Positions 1 to 7,842 of a DNA stretch of 40,321 nt are shown one piece after another. A program made the translations under genes and the position numbers. This DNA is from Clostridiales bacterium (lineage in GTDB: Bacteria > Bacillota > Clostridia > Oscillospirales > Oscillospiraceae). The notes under the pieces are model-generated. The model was not told the DNA's origin. It made no database searches and worked only from the letters and a program-made list of their open reading frames with translations. The stretch is taken from positions 1-40,321 of the forward strand of contig SFHQ01000024.1 of the NCBI GenBank assembly GCA_004556345.1, written 5' to 3'. Positions within the stretch are counted from its first letter, which is position 1, and each line of letters opens with the position of its first letter.

Positions 1-173
1 ATACAACGAAGCCTGGTTTTGATTGTGCAGTTTGACAGGGGCGCACCGCAAGAAGAGGGCAAGAACAGGTCAAAAAAGGGGCTGCCTCAAAGGGATCCTT
101 CCCAATCATGCGAGGCAGCCCCTTCCGGTTTCTCCGCCTCCAAAACTTACCGCAAGCCTTTTCCCGACAAAGG
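1..173. other. Left edge, no complete gene
   Basis: I see no convincing complete gene here. A short frame at positions 2-22 ends in TGA and could be the last codons of a plus-strand gene lying mostly outside the window, but it is too short to judge. The 75-codon frame starting at position 23 runs through a terminator hairpin and a promoter, so it is not credible. Confidence 0.3.
76..124. terminator. Hairpin terminator, 13-bp stem
   Basis: A perfect inverted repeat has arms at 76-88 and 112-124 and a 23-nt loop. A run of six A bases precedes the left arm, so the U-tract is on the minus strand. It could also end a plus-strand gene lying left of the window. Confidence 0.6.
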
Positions 174-203
174 TTGACGTTCTTCCGGCTCCTGTGGTAC
201 AAT
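174..203 (+). promoter_or_regulatory. Sigma-A-type promoter
   Basis: TTGACG at 174-179 and TACAAT at 198-203 are separated by 18 bp. The start codon at 282 lies about 70 nt downstream of the expected transcription start. Confidence 0.65.
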
Positions 204-281
204 GTTCTAAATTGCGAAGATTTTTAGATGAGATGGTAAAGTTTTCCTAGACCTGGATCCAATTGCAAGGAGGAAACCGGA

Positions 282-2867
282 ATGGAAACCAAAAAGATCA
301 CCCTGCGAAGCCAGACGGTGAAGTGTCCCCACTGCGGGGAATACTATTCCGTTACTTATAAATATTGTCCCTTCTGCGACGCCGGCCGCCAAGAGGAAGA
401 GCGCCGGTTGGCCGAGAAAAAGAAGAAAAAGCAGGCCTTTTTCTCCAACCTCTTCGGCGGTGGCCACGAGGAGGAGAAACCCGCGAAGAGCGCCAAGCGC
501 CCCGCCAAAGCCAAGGAGGACGCCTCGGCAGAGCCGAAGAAGCAGCCGGAGGAGACTGTCCTCCCGGAGGATCTGGGCGAGGGCCCGGACCTGCTGGCCG
601 CCACCCCCCGCCCCCGGCCGGAGGTAGCCCTGCGGAACGAGCGCAATCCCAGAGCCTTTGACGCCGAGGGCGTGGAGATCCCCCTGGAGGAGATCAAGCC
701 CAAGGCCCACCGGGAGCGCAGCGGCCAGCCTGCCCACGGGAGCAAGACAGCCCACAGCGGAAAGAACGGCAAGCGCAAAAAGCCTGCCCTTGAGCCGGAG
801 CAGCCGGAGCTGACCACCCCCCATCGCCGCCGGAAAAAGACCAGCGAGATGACAGAGGCGGAGAAGGCCGTCGATCGCGCCGAACGGGAGGCCCGCGCCG
901 CTGCCCGGAAGCGGGAGCGCGACCGGAAAGCCCAGGAGGCCGCCCTGGCCGCCGAGGCCAGCAAACAGGCTGCCGAAGCCAAGGAAGCAGAGGCGCAGTC
1001 CGCCCAGGCAGAGGTCCCTGTTCAGACGGAGCCGGTCGGCACCGAGACGACTGCGCCGGAAGCAGCCCAGCCTGCGGCCCCCCAGGAGACGGCCCAGCCT
1101 GCGGCCCCGCTGATCGGGGAAATGCCGGACGAGATGCCGCTGGTCGGCTCCGGGCCGGTCTTTGACCAGGAGACGGTGCCGGAGTCTTTCGGCTTTGAAG
1201 AGACCATCGTCTCGACGGACCCGGCCATTTTGAATGAGCCGACCATCCCCGCCGCTCCGGCGGCAGAGGAACCGGCGCCTGAAGCGCCGGCAACCCCCGT
1301 GGAACCCGCTGCCCCGGCGGCACCGGTGGTGACGGAATCCCCCGAAGAGATCGCGGCCCGCCAGCAGTGGGCCGCGCTGCAGGAGATGGAGCAGCTGCCT
1401 GAACCGGACCCGGTGGAAGCCCCGGAGATCCCCAACATCCCGGAGGCCCCGGCACCTGAGGTCCAGGTGGGCGACACCATCGTGCAGCCCGCTGCCCCGG
1501 CGCAGACCCAGAAAGTGCCCGCCCCTGCGGCAGAGCCTGCCCAGGAGAAGCCGGTGGAGACCGAGGAGGACCTGGACGCCCTGCTGAACGAGATCCGAGA
1601 CCTGTTGGCCGACAGCCCCGTGCCCAAGCTGAAGCCGGAGGAGCTGGTCCAGCCTGAGGTCCCCGCCGAGCCGGACCCGGAGGTCCAGCTGTCCGAGGAG
1701 CCTGCCCGCCAGCCGGAGACCCTGACCGAGGAAGAGGAGAACGCGGCCTTTGCCCAGCCGGAAGTTGCCCCGGTCCAGCCGGAGCCGGAGGTCGAGACTG
1801 CGCCCGAAGCCCCGGTGCTTGAGGAGCCTGCTGTCCCGGCGGAGGAAGTCCCCGTCGTCGAGGAGCCGACCATTGCCATGGGCAAGCTGGACCTGTCCGA
1901 CCCGCTGTCTGCGCCGGTGGACGAGGCTCTGTATGACGACCAGCCCACCCAGGTGATCCCCACCCAGGAGATCGTGGAGGAGCTGGAGGCCAAGGCAGAC
2001 GCCGAGGTGGAGGAAGACGAGCTGGACCATGAGCTGCCCGCCGCCGTCCTGCCCCCCCGCCGGACCGTTGCCCCCCAGGAGACCAAGAGCAAGCGCCGGG
2101 CCAAGGCAGACAAGCCTGCGAAGCCAGAAAAGCCCGCGAAAACAGAAAAGCCTGCCAAGGCGGAGAAGGCGGAAAAGCCTAAGAAGAGCAAGAAGAAGGG
2201 CAGCGCGACCCTGCCCCTCATCATCGTGTCTCTGGTCATCATCATCGCCGCTGCCGTGATCGTGTTTCATAAAGTTCTGCCGACGTTGCAGAACGGCATC
2301 TTCGCCGGCCAGTCCGCCGCCGCCGAGAGCCTGACCCTGGACCAGACCGAGGTCAGCCTGGCCGAGGCCGGGACCGCCGTGACCCTGGTGCCCACCTTCA
2401 GCCCCGACGGCTCCACCGGCACTGTGACCTGGACCAGCAGCGACGAGAAGATCGCCGCCGTGGATGAAGCCGGTACCGTGACCGCCGTGGCCCCCGGCAA
2501 TGTGACCATCACCGCCACCCTGGAAAACGGGGCAACGGCAGAGTGTAAGGTCTCCTGCACCTGGACTGCCGAGGGCGGCGACAACCAGACCCCCGCGAAC
2601 GAAGGCGGCGGCGAAGGGGCCGAGCAGCCCCAGGAGGCCGCTAAGCCCGCCCTGAGCAACAATGACATCACCCTCTCCAGCGAGGGTGCGACCCAGCAGC
2701 TGACCGTGGAGAACGCGGGCGGAGACGTGACCTGGACCAGCAGCGACGATACCATCGCCAAGGTGTCCGCCGACGGCACCGTCACCGCCGTGGCCCCCGG
2801 CCGCGCTACTGTCACCGCCAAGATCGGCGAGCAGACCTTGAACTGCGCCGTGCGCTGTGTGTGGTAA
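282..2867 (+). CDS. Zinc-ribbon, long-linker, Big_2 membrane protein
   Basis: This 861-residue protein has no recognised function. A CxxC...CxxC zinc ribbon (C15, C18, C29, C32) is followed by a Lys/Arg-rich stretch and then about 580 residues of low-complexity Pro/Ala/Glu/Val sequence. Lys/Pro/Ala repeats precede one hydrophobic membrane segment near residues 644-664. Two Big_2 (bacterial immunoglobulin-like) domains follow at about 680-760 and 790-860, each with the family's WTSSD and GTVTAVAPG signatures. There is no signal peptide, so the inferred topology puts the zinc ribbon and linker in the cytoplasm and the Big_2 domains outside. The start has an AAGGAGG site at 268-274. It is a single-gene unit between a promoter and a terminator. 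A role in envelope sensing or scaffolding is inference only. Confidence 0.85.
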   Translation: METKKITLRSQTVKCPHCGEYYSVTYKYCPFCDAGRQEEERRLAEKKKKKQAFFSNLFGGGHEEEKPAKSAKRPAKAKEDASAEPKKQPEETVLPEDLGEGPDLLAATPRPRPEVALRNERNPRAFDAEGVEIPLEEIKPKAHRERSGQPAHGSKTAHSGKNGKRKKPALEPEQPELTTPHRRRKKTSEMTEAEKAVDRAEREARAAARKRERDRKAQEAALAAEASKQAAEAKEAEAQSAQAEVPVQTEPVGTETTAPEAAQPAAPQETAQPAAPLIGEMPDEMPLVGSGPVFDQETVPESFGFEETIVSTDPAILNEPTIPAAPAAEEPAPEAPATPVEPAAPAAPVVTESPEEIAARQQWAALQEMEQLPEPDPVEAPEIPNIPEAPAPEVQVGDTIVQPAAPAQTQKVPAPAAEPAQEKPVETEEDLDALLNEIRDLLADSPVPKLKPEELVQPEVPAEPDPEVQLSEEPARQPETLTEEEENAAFAQPEVAPVQPEPEVETAPEAPVLEEPAVPAEEVPVVEEPTIAMGKLDLSDPLSAPVDEALYDDQPTQVIPTQEIVEELEAKADAEVEEDELDHELPAAVLPPRRTVAPQETKSKRRAKADKPAKPEKPAKTEKPAKAEKAEKPKKSKKKGSATLPLIIVSLVIIIAAAVIVFHKVLPTLQNGIFAGQSAAAESLTLDQTEVSLAEAGTAVTLVPTFSPDGSTGTVTWTSSDEKIAAVDEAGTVTAVAPGNVTITATLENGATAECKVSCTWTAEGGDNQTPANEGGGEGAEQPQEAAKPALSNNDITLSSEGATQQLTVENAGGDVTWTSSDDTIAKVSADGTVTAVAPGRATVTAKIGEQTLNCAVRCVW

Positions 2868-2935
2868 TTGGATCTTTTCCGCATTTTTTGCGTTTACATA
2901 GTATATATAATTTACAATAAATTGATAATAAATAG

Positions 2936-2976
2936 CAGCCCCCTGCCAGATCAAATATGACTCTGGCAGGGGGCTG
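2936..2976. terminator. Bidirectional terminator, 15-bp stem
   Basis: Perfect arms at 2936-2950 and 2962-2976 flank an 11-nt loop. It lies between the convergent ends of the Big_2 gene and proA, and is T-rich on both sides. The preceding 50 bp (2880-2935) are strikingly AT-rich. Confidence 0.8.
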
Positions 2977-3001
2977 TTTGCGTCTGGGGATCGGGGAGCA
3001 G

Positions 3002-4360
3002 TCAGCGGATCTGGCCGTCGCCGGTGATGATGTATTTGTAGCTGGTCAGCTCCTCCAGGCCCATGGGGCCGCGGGCGTGGAGCTTTTGGGTGGAGATGCC
3101 CATCTCACAGCCCAGGCCGAACTGCCCGCCGTCGGTGAAGCGGGTGGAGGCGTTGACGTACACGGCGGCGCTGTCCACCAGGCGGGTGAAGAGGTCCGCG
3201 TGGGCGCGGGTCTGGGTGATGATGGCCTCGCTGTGGCCGGTGGAGTGGCGGTTGATGTGGTCGATGGCCTCCTCCACGCTGCCGACGATGTGAACGGCGA
3301 GGATGTAATCCAGGAACTCCGTGTCAAAGTCCTTGGGGCCGGCGGGGGTGCCGGCGGGGAGGATGGCCAGGGCCTCCGGGTCCAGGCGCAGCTCTACGGG
3401 GGGCTGGCCGGACTGACGGCGGCGCTCCACCAGCTGCTCCCACAGCAGGGGCAGGAAGGTGGGGGCAATGTCCCGGTGGACCAGACAGACCTCGGCGGCA
3501 TTGCAGACGGAGGGGCGGCTGGTCTTGGCATTGTCTACGATGGTCAGGGCCTTGTTGAGGTCGGCGTCGCCGTCGATGTAGAGGTGGCAGATGCCGGTCC
3601 CGGTCTGGATGCAGGGGACCTTGGCCTGATCCACACAGGTCTGGATGAGGGAGGCCCCGCCGCGGGGGATGAGCAGGTCCACATAGCCCACGGCCTGCAT
3701 GAGTTCGTTGGCGCTGGCGCGGGTGGTGTCGGTGACGAGGCTGACGAGGGCCTTGGGCAGGTGGTTCTGCTCCAGGGCCTTGTGCAGGGCGCGGACGATG
3801 GCGGTGTTGGAGTGGATGGACTCCTTGCCGCCCCGGAGGACGCAGACGCTCCCGGCCTGGAAGGTCAGGCTGGCGGCGTCCGAGGTCACGTTGGGCCGGG
3901 ACTCATAGATGATGGCGATGACGCCCAGGGGGACGGAGACTTTGCTGACCACCAGCCCATTGGGCAGGGTGTGGCAGCCCAGGTGCCGGCCCACGGGGTC
4001 CTTGAGCTGGGCCACAGCCCGGATGCCGGCGGCCATGTCCGCGATGCGCCCGACGGTCAGGCGCAGGCGGTCCTGCATGACGGGGGCGATGTGGCCCTGG
4101 GCGGCTTCCAGGTCCAGTGCATTGGCGGCTAAGATCGCCTTGGTGTCGGCCTCCAGGGCGTCGGCCATGGAGAGCAAAACAGCCTTCTTTTCCTCGCTGG
4201 ACAGCGCGGCCAGGGCCGGCTTGGCGGCCAGGGCCTCTTCCAGCAGGGGACGGGTGATGGTGAGGGAGGCGGGGTCCGCGATAGGGGCCGTGAACTCGTT
4301 GCCCGCTGCGGAGGGGGGCGGATAGCAGGCCATCTCGCCGGGGGAGTTGTTGGTGTGCAT
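3002..4360 (-). CDS. proA: Glutamate-5-semialdehyde dehydrogenase (gamma-glutamyl phosphate reductase)
   Basis: The enzyme reduces gamma-glutamyl phosphate to glutamate-5-semialdehyde with NADPH, the second step of proline synthesis in the cytosol. The 452-residue sequence has the aldehyde-dehydrogenase fold signatures of ProA: the YESRPNVTSDAA stretch, the IPRGG loop, and the catalytic cysteine (C286) in RPSVCNAAE. The family is usually about 415-420 residues. The extra length is a Pro/Ala-rich N-terminus of about 40 residues before the conserved region, so an internal start is possible, although AAAGGA sits upstream of the chosen ATG. It follows proB by 8 bp and is surely co-transcribed with it. 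Confidence 0.95.
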   Translation of the reverse strand: MHTNNSPGEMACYPPPSAAGNEFTAPIADPASLTITRPLLEEALAAKPALAALSSEEKKAVLLSMADALEADTKAILAANALDLEAAQGHIAPVMQDRLRLTVGRIADMAAGIRAVAQLKDPVGRHLGCHTLPNGLVVSKVSVPLGVIAIIYESRPNVTSDAASLTFQAGSVCVLRGGKESIHSNTAIVRALHKALEQNHLPKALVSLVTDTTRASANELMQAVGYVDLLIPRGGASLIQTCVDQAKVPCIQTGTGICHLYIDGDADLNKALTIVDNAKTSRPSVCNAAEVCLVHRDIAPTFLPLLWEQLVERRRQSGQPPVELRLDPEALAILPAGTPAGPKDFDTEFLDYILAVHIVGSVEEAIDHINRHSTGHSEAIITQTRAHADLFTRLVDSAAVYVNASTRFTDGGQFGLGCEMGISTQKLHARGPMGLEELTSYKYIITGDGQIR

Positions 4361-4368
4361 AGCGGTGT

Positions 4369-5148
4369 TTATCCTTTCTTTGCGCGGAAGCGGCTGCCCA
4401 CGGGCTTGCCGTCCGCAATATCATACAAAATTGAAGGGGCGACCCCGTTGGCGATGACCATGTCGCACCCGGCGGCGGTGGCCAGGGTGGCGGCCTGAAG
4501 CTTGGTGGCCATGCCGCCCGTCCCCAGGGAGGAACCGGCCCCCCCGGCCAGGGCGATGATCTCGTCGGTCAGGGCCGGGATGTCCGAGATAAGCTCGGCG
4601 TCCGGATGGGTGTGGGGGTCGGCGGTGTAGAGACCGTCGATGTCCGAGAGCAGGATGAGCAGGTCGGCCTCCATACTCACGGCGACGCGGGCGGCCAGGG
4701 TGTCGTTGTCGCCGATCTTAATTTCTTCCGTGGCCATGGTGTCGTTTTCGTTGATGATGGGCAGGGCGTGCAGCTCCAGCAGACGGACCATGGTGTTGTG
4801 GAAGTTGCGGAACCGGTCGGGCTGGTCCACTTCCTCGGCAGTGAGCAGGATCTGGGCCACCGTGTGATTGTATTCCCCAAAGGCTTTGTCGTAGGTATAC
4901 ATCAGCTCGCACTGGCCCACGGCGGCAGCGGCCTGCTTCGTTGGCATATCCTCCGGGCGCTTGGGCAGCGAGAGCTTGCCGACGCCCATGCCGATGGCCC
5001 CGGACGAGACCAGGATGATCTCGTTCCCGGCGTTTTTTAAGTCGCTGAGGACCTTGCACAGCTCCTCCACCCGGCGGATGTTCAGCAGGCCGGAGGGGTG
5101 GGACAGGGTAGACGTGCCCACTTTGACCACGATGCGTTTGTTCTGCAT
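4369..5148 (-). CDS. proB: Glutamate 5-kinase
   Basis: ProB phosphorylates glutamate to gamma-glutamyl phosphate, the committed and usually proline-inhibited step. The 259 residues cover the amino-acid-kinase domain only: KVGTSTL at the N-terminus, the SSGAIGMG loop, NENDT, the DIDGLYTADP motif and GTGGMATKLQAA. The C-terminal PUA domain of the 367-residue E. coli enzyme is absent, as in many Firmicutes. The ATG at 5148 is chosen over a longer frame because AGGAGT lies just upstream and the amino-acid-kinase beta strand begins at once. First gene of proBA. Confidence 0.95.
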   Translation of the reverse strand: MQNKRIVVKVGTSTLSHPSGLLNIRRVEELCKVLSDLKNAGNEIILVSSGAIGMGVGKLSLPKRPEDMPTKQAAAAVGQCELMYTYDKAFGEYNHTVAQILLTAEEVDQPDRFRNFHNTMVRLLELHALPIINENDTMATEEIKIGDNDTLAARVAVSMEADLLILLSDIDGLYTADPHTHPDAELISDIPALTDEIIALAGGAGSSLGTGGMATKLQAATLATAAGCDMVIANGVAPSILYDIADGKPVGSRFRAKKG

Positions 5149-5173
5149 AGGAAGACTCCTTTTGAGACGCGAA

Positions 5174-5211
5174 CCGGCGGGGCAACCAGAAAACACCCGC
5201 CGGGATTTTTT
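5174..5211. other. Hairpin in the proB 5' leader
   Basis: CCGGCGGG at 5174-5181 pairs with CCCGCCGG at 5196-5203, followed on the plus strand by six T bases (5206-5211). On the plus strand it looks like an intrinsic terminator, although no plus-strand gene precedes it. On the minus strand it forms a stem in the proBA leader, ending about 25 nt before the start codon. Confidence 0.45.
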
Positions 5212-5228
5212 GACAGTTTTACGCTTCT

Positions 5229-5257
5229 ATTTTAGCGAATGGCAGGGACGCTGTCAA
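5229..5257 (-). promoter_or_regulatory. proBA promoter
   Basis: On the minus strand TTGACA (5252-5257) and TAAAAT (5229-5234) are separated by exactly 17 bp, leaving a leader of about 75 nt before proB. Confidence 0.75.
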
Positions 5258-5262
5258 CAAGA

Positions 5263-5284
5263 AAGCCCGCCATTCGGCGGGCTT
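5263..5284 (-). terminator. Terminator after the GtrA gene
   Basis: AAGCCCGCC (5263-5271) and GGCGGGCTT (5276-5284) form a 9-bp stem with a 4-nt loop, followed on the minus strand by a T-rich stretch. It lies 7 bp beyond the stop of the GtrA gene and abuts the proBA promoter. Confidence 0.7.
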
Positions 5285-5291
5285 GGTGGGG

Positions 5292-5822
5292 TTAGACTTT
5301 GGTATGGGCTTTGCCGGGGTAGAGGATGAGCTTGCGGCCCAGGAAGTTCCAGACGAAGACCAAAATGCTGCTGATGAGCTTGGACACCATGAAGTACAGG
5401 TGGAGGCGGCTGGTAAAGAGGTACATAAGCCCCATCGTCAGCAGCAGGCCGACGACGGAGATGGCGATAAACACGGCGATCTCCGCGGCGGGGCCGACGG
5501 TGGAATCCACGGACTTAAAGGCGAAGTATTTCGTCAGCAGGAAGTTGCAGGTGATGCCCACGGCGAAAGAACAGGCCGCGGCGGGTAAGTAATGCACGCC
5601 GAGCATTTCCAGCAGGAACAGCAGCAGGAAGTCCACCAGAAAGGAGGAGGCCCCGGTGAGTACATACCGGAAGAGCTGGGTGACGGTATTTTCTGTTGGC
5701 TCTGCGAAGAGAGGGCGGAACTGACCATGGCGCAGTTGCTGCCAGAAGGCGATGGCGTCCTGGATGGTCCGCTCTTGCAGCATCGGTTTTTTCATGGGTT
5801 CCCTCATGGTTTCAAGGTTCAT
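5292..5822 (-). CDS. GtrA-family membrane protein
   Basis: The 176-residue protein has about 40 polar N-terminal residues and then four hydrophobic segments in GtrA style. Signatures include FRYVLTGASSFLVDFLLLFLL near the first segment, a KYFAF motif after the second, and a VWNFLGRKLILY ending. GtrA proteins are inner-membrane proteins linked to transfer of lipid-linked sugars or teichoic and polysaccharide precursors. The start at 5822 is chosen because AAAGGAAT lies about 10 nt upstream; it overlaps the end of the preceding gene by 11 bp, which suggests translational coupling. No glycosyltransferase gene is adjacent, so the substrate is unknown. Confidence 0.85.
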   Translation of the reverse strand: MNLETMREPMKKPMLQERTIQDAIAFWQQLRHGQFRPLFAEPTENTVTQLFRYVLTGASSFLVDFLLLFLLEMLGVHYLPAAACSFAVGITCNFLLTKYFAFKSVDSTVGPAAEIAVFIAISVVGLLLTMGLMYLFTSRLHLYFMVSKLISSILVFVWNFLGRKLILYPGKAHTKV

Positions 5823-6231
5823 GGGTTTCGGATTCCTTTCGGCGTTGTGCGATGGCCAGGGCTCTGGGGGGCGTTCCCTCCCGGTGGAACAGGCCAAGAT
5901 CATAGAAAATATCCAGGCTGATCTCCCCCCATTCGGGGCTGGGGTAGGTCCCACGGACCCAGGTGGAGAGGCCCTTGATGTCACGGTTGATGTAGTTTTC
6001 CGCCAGATCCATCGAGGCTAAGTGGCCGTATTCATGGCACACAAACTGCGTCAGACATTGCCGTAGAAAGACGCTGACCGCCGGATCCGCTTTGGCTAGC
6101 TGCGCGACATCGTCGGACAGGTAGAGGTCAGGAAAGGAAAACCGGCTGGTTTTGGCGTAGCCATGCTCCCGGGTCCAGTCGAGGGTGTCTGCTTCGGCCT
6201 CCATCCGGCCGGCGGGACGGAAAAATTTCAT
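5812..6231 (-). CDS. Small protein of unknown function with HEYGH motif
   Basis: This 139-residue protein is not firmly recognised. It starts at an ATG 9 nt after a strong AAGGAGG site. The central region reads like the small plasmid- and phage-type protein family with a Phe/Cys, GxLxxxD and late aromatic-WGE pattern: FVCHEYGHLASMD, then YPSPEWGEISL. HEYGH formally matches the HExxH zinc-protease motif, but I see no membrane helix, propeptide or third zinc ligand, and the alignment with that small family suggests coincidence. It overlaps the GtrA gene and shares its transcript. Confidence 0.6.
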   Translation of the reverse strand: MKFFRPAGRMEAEADTLDWTREHGYAKTSRFSFPDLYLSDDVAQLAKADPAVSVFLRQCLTQFVCHEYGHLASMDLAENYINRDIKGLSTWVRGTYPSPEWGEISLDIFYDLGLFHREGTPPRALAIAQRRKESETHEP

Positions 6232-6268
6232 GATCCGGCACCTCCTTGCAGGTTTCGTTGCGGATGCA

Positions 6269-6297
6269 AGTATACTCCATTTTCCGGAAAAAGTAAA
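6269..6297 (-). promoter_or_regulatory. Promoter of the HEYGH-gtrA pair
   Basis: On the minus strand TTTACT (6292-6297) and TATACT (6269-6274) are separated by 17 bp, with the start codon about 38 bp below the -10 box. Confidence 0.65.
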
Positions 6298-6356
6298 GAG
6301 GCGAGTTTTGGAAGAAAGACAAACCGTCGTTTTTGTCCCGCCGCCGTCCAAAAGGG

Positions 6357-6398
6357 CAAAAAGCCGCCGCCCGAATCCACAAAATTCGGGCGGCGGCT
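6357..6398 (-). terminator. Terminator of the his operon
   Basis: Perfect 15-bp arms at 6362-6376 and 6384-6398 with a 7-nt loop are followed on the minus strand by five T bases. It sits 22 bp past the hisIE stop codon. Confidence 0.85.
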
Positions 6399-6420
6399 CG
6401 GTGCATGCTGCGGGAAAGGA

Positions 6421-7068
6421 TCAGGTCATTTTCTCCTGCTTCACTTTCTTGTCGATGACGTGGCGGGAGGCCAGCTCCTTGCGCACATCGTCCAGGGAGA
6501 TGCCCAGCTGGAGCATGAGGACCATGACGTGGTAGGCCAGGTCGGCGATCTCGTAGATCGTCTCCTTTTTGTCCTCGGCCTTGCCGGCGATGATGACCTC
6601 AGTGGACTCCTCACCGACCTTCTTCAGGATCTTATCCAGGCCCTTGTCGAAGAGGTAGGAGGTGTAGGAGCCTTCCTTGGGGGTGTCCTTGCGGCCCTGG
6701 AGCATGTCCATGAGGCCCTCCAGGGAGAAGGCGCTGTTCTCGTCGCTCTCGAAAATGGGGTTGTGGAAGCAGGACTCCGCGCCGGTGTGACAGGCGGGGC
6801 CGTCCTTGTTCACGCGGACCACCAGGGCGTCGTAGTCGCAGTCGGCGGTGATGTCGATGATGTGCTGGGCGTTGCCGGACGTCTCGCCCTTGCGCCAGAG
6901 TTCCTGGCGGGAGCGGCTCCAGAAGCAGGTGCGCTCTTCCTGGATGGAGATCTCCAGGCTTTCCTTGTTCATATAGGCCAGCGTCAGCACTTGGCCGCTG
7001 GTCCCGTCCACGACGATGGCGGGGATGAGTCCCTTCTCGTCAAACTTTAATTTTTCCATGTCGATCAT
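6421..7068 (-). CDS. hisIE: Bifunctional phosphoribosyl-AMP cyclohydrolase / phosphoribosyl-ATP pyrophosphatase
   Basis: This fused enzyme performs histidine steps 2 and 3: HisE removes pyrophosphate from PR-ATP and HisI opens the adenine ring of PR-AMP. The HisI half (about 1-110) shows SRSRQELWRKGETSGNAQ, the metal-binding DCDYD cluster and GPACHTG...SCF. The HisE half (about 115-205) has SYTSYLF, GLDKILKKVGEESTEVIIA and the DLAYHVMVL helix. At 215 residues it is the normal length for the fusion. GGGAGG precedes the ATG. It is the last gene of the operon, 18 bp after hisF. Confidence 0.96.
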   Translation of the reverse strand: MIDMEKLKFDEKGLIPAIVVDGTSGQVLTLAYMNKESLEISIQEERTCFWSRSRQELWRKGETSGNAQHIIDITADCDYDALVVRVNKDGPACHTGAESCFHNPIFESDENSAFSLEGLMDMLQGRKDTPKEGSYTSYLFDKGLDKILKKVGEESTEVIIAGKAEDKKETIYEIADLAYHVMVLMLQLGISLDDVRKELASRHVIDKKVKQEKMT

Positions 7069-7086
7069 GGTGGTTCCTCCCGTTGT

Positions 7087-7842
7087 TTATCTCACTAAGA
7101 TGCCGTTCTTACGCAGCTCTGCTTTCAGGTCAGGGATGGCGATCTGCCCAAAGTGGAAGACGGACGCCGCCAGCCCTGCGTCTACGCCGGGCAAGGTCTG
7201 GAAGAGCTGGGTAAAGTCCTCGACCTTCCCCGCGCCGCCGGAGGCGATGACGGGGACGGAGACGGCATGGCAGACCGCGTCCAGCATCTCCAGGTCAAAG
7301 CCGCCCTTCACGCCGTCGGTGTCGATGGAGTTCACGACGATCTCGCCGGCCCCCAGGTCCACGCATTTCTTGATCCAGGCGATGGCCTCCATGCCGGTGT
7401 CATCCCGGCCGCCGCGGCCGAAGACGCGGAACTGGCCGTCCACGCGCTTGACGTCAGCGGAGAGGACCACGCACTGGCTGCCATACCGCAGGGCGGCCTG
7501 GCGGATGAGGTCGGGGTCGCGGATGGCCCCGGAGTTGACGCTGACCTTATCGGCCCCGCATTTCAGCACCCGGTCGAAATCGTCCAGGGTGTTGATGCCG
7601 CCGCCCACGGTGAGGGGGATGAAGACCCGGCTGGCCGTCTCCCGCAGGATGTCGGTGAAGAGGCCCCGGCCCTCGGCGGAGGCGGTGATGTCGTAGAAAA
7701 CCAGCTCGTCTGCGCCGCTTTTGGTGTAGTATTCAGCCAGTTCGATGGGGGAGCTGACGTCGTGCAGCCCCTCGAAGTTGACCCCCTTGACCACCCGGCC
7801 GTTCTTCACGTCCAGGCAGGGGATGATGCGTTTTGTGATCAT
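7087..7842 (-). CDS. hisF: Imidazole glycerol phosphate synthase cyclase subunit
   Basis: HisF closes the imidazole ring of IGP using ammonia delivered from HisH and releases AICAR. The 251-residue TIM barrel has the N-terminal IIPCLDVKNGRVVKGVNF with catalytic D11, the phosphate loops VGGGI and ASGGAG, and the second catalytic Asp in SADVKR, where the family more often has IDAR. The gene starts within the last codons of hisA (4-bp overlap), with a good AAGGAG site inside hisA. Confidence 0.97.
   Translation of the reverse strand: MITKRIIPCLDVKNGRVVKGVNFEGLHDVSSPIELAEYYTKSGADELVFYDITASAEGRGLFTDILRETASRVFIPLTVGGGINTLDDFDRVLKCGADKVSVNSGAIRDPDLIRQAALRYGSQCVVLSADVKRVDGQFRVFGRGGRDDTGMEAIAWIKKCVDLGAGEIVVNSIDTDGVKGGFDLEMLDAVCHAVSVPVIASGGAGKVEDFTQLFQTLPGVDAGLAASVFHFGQIAIPDLKAELRKNGILVR

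Noticed and set aside
207..2954. 915-codon minus-strand open frame opposite the Big_2 gene
   Set aside because: It is low-complexity Gly/Leu/Arg sequence, a mirror of GC-rich codons on the plus strand. The plus-strand frame has a promoter, a ribosome site, a zinc ribbon and real domains.
4369..5148. proB as a truncated gene because it lacks the PUA domain
   Set aside because: Kinase-only ProB proteins of about 260-280 residues are normal in many Firmicutes, and all kinase motifs are present.
5950..6080. HEYGH as the active site of a zinc metalloprotease
   Set aside because: No third ligand, membrane helix or propeptide is visible, and the surrounding pattern fits a small non-peptidase family better.
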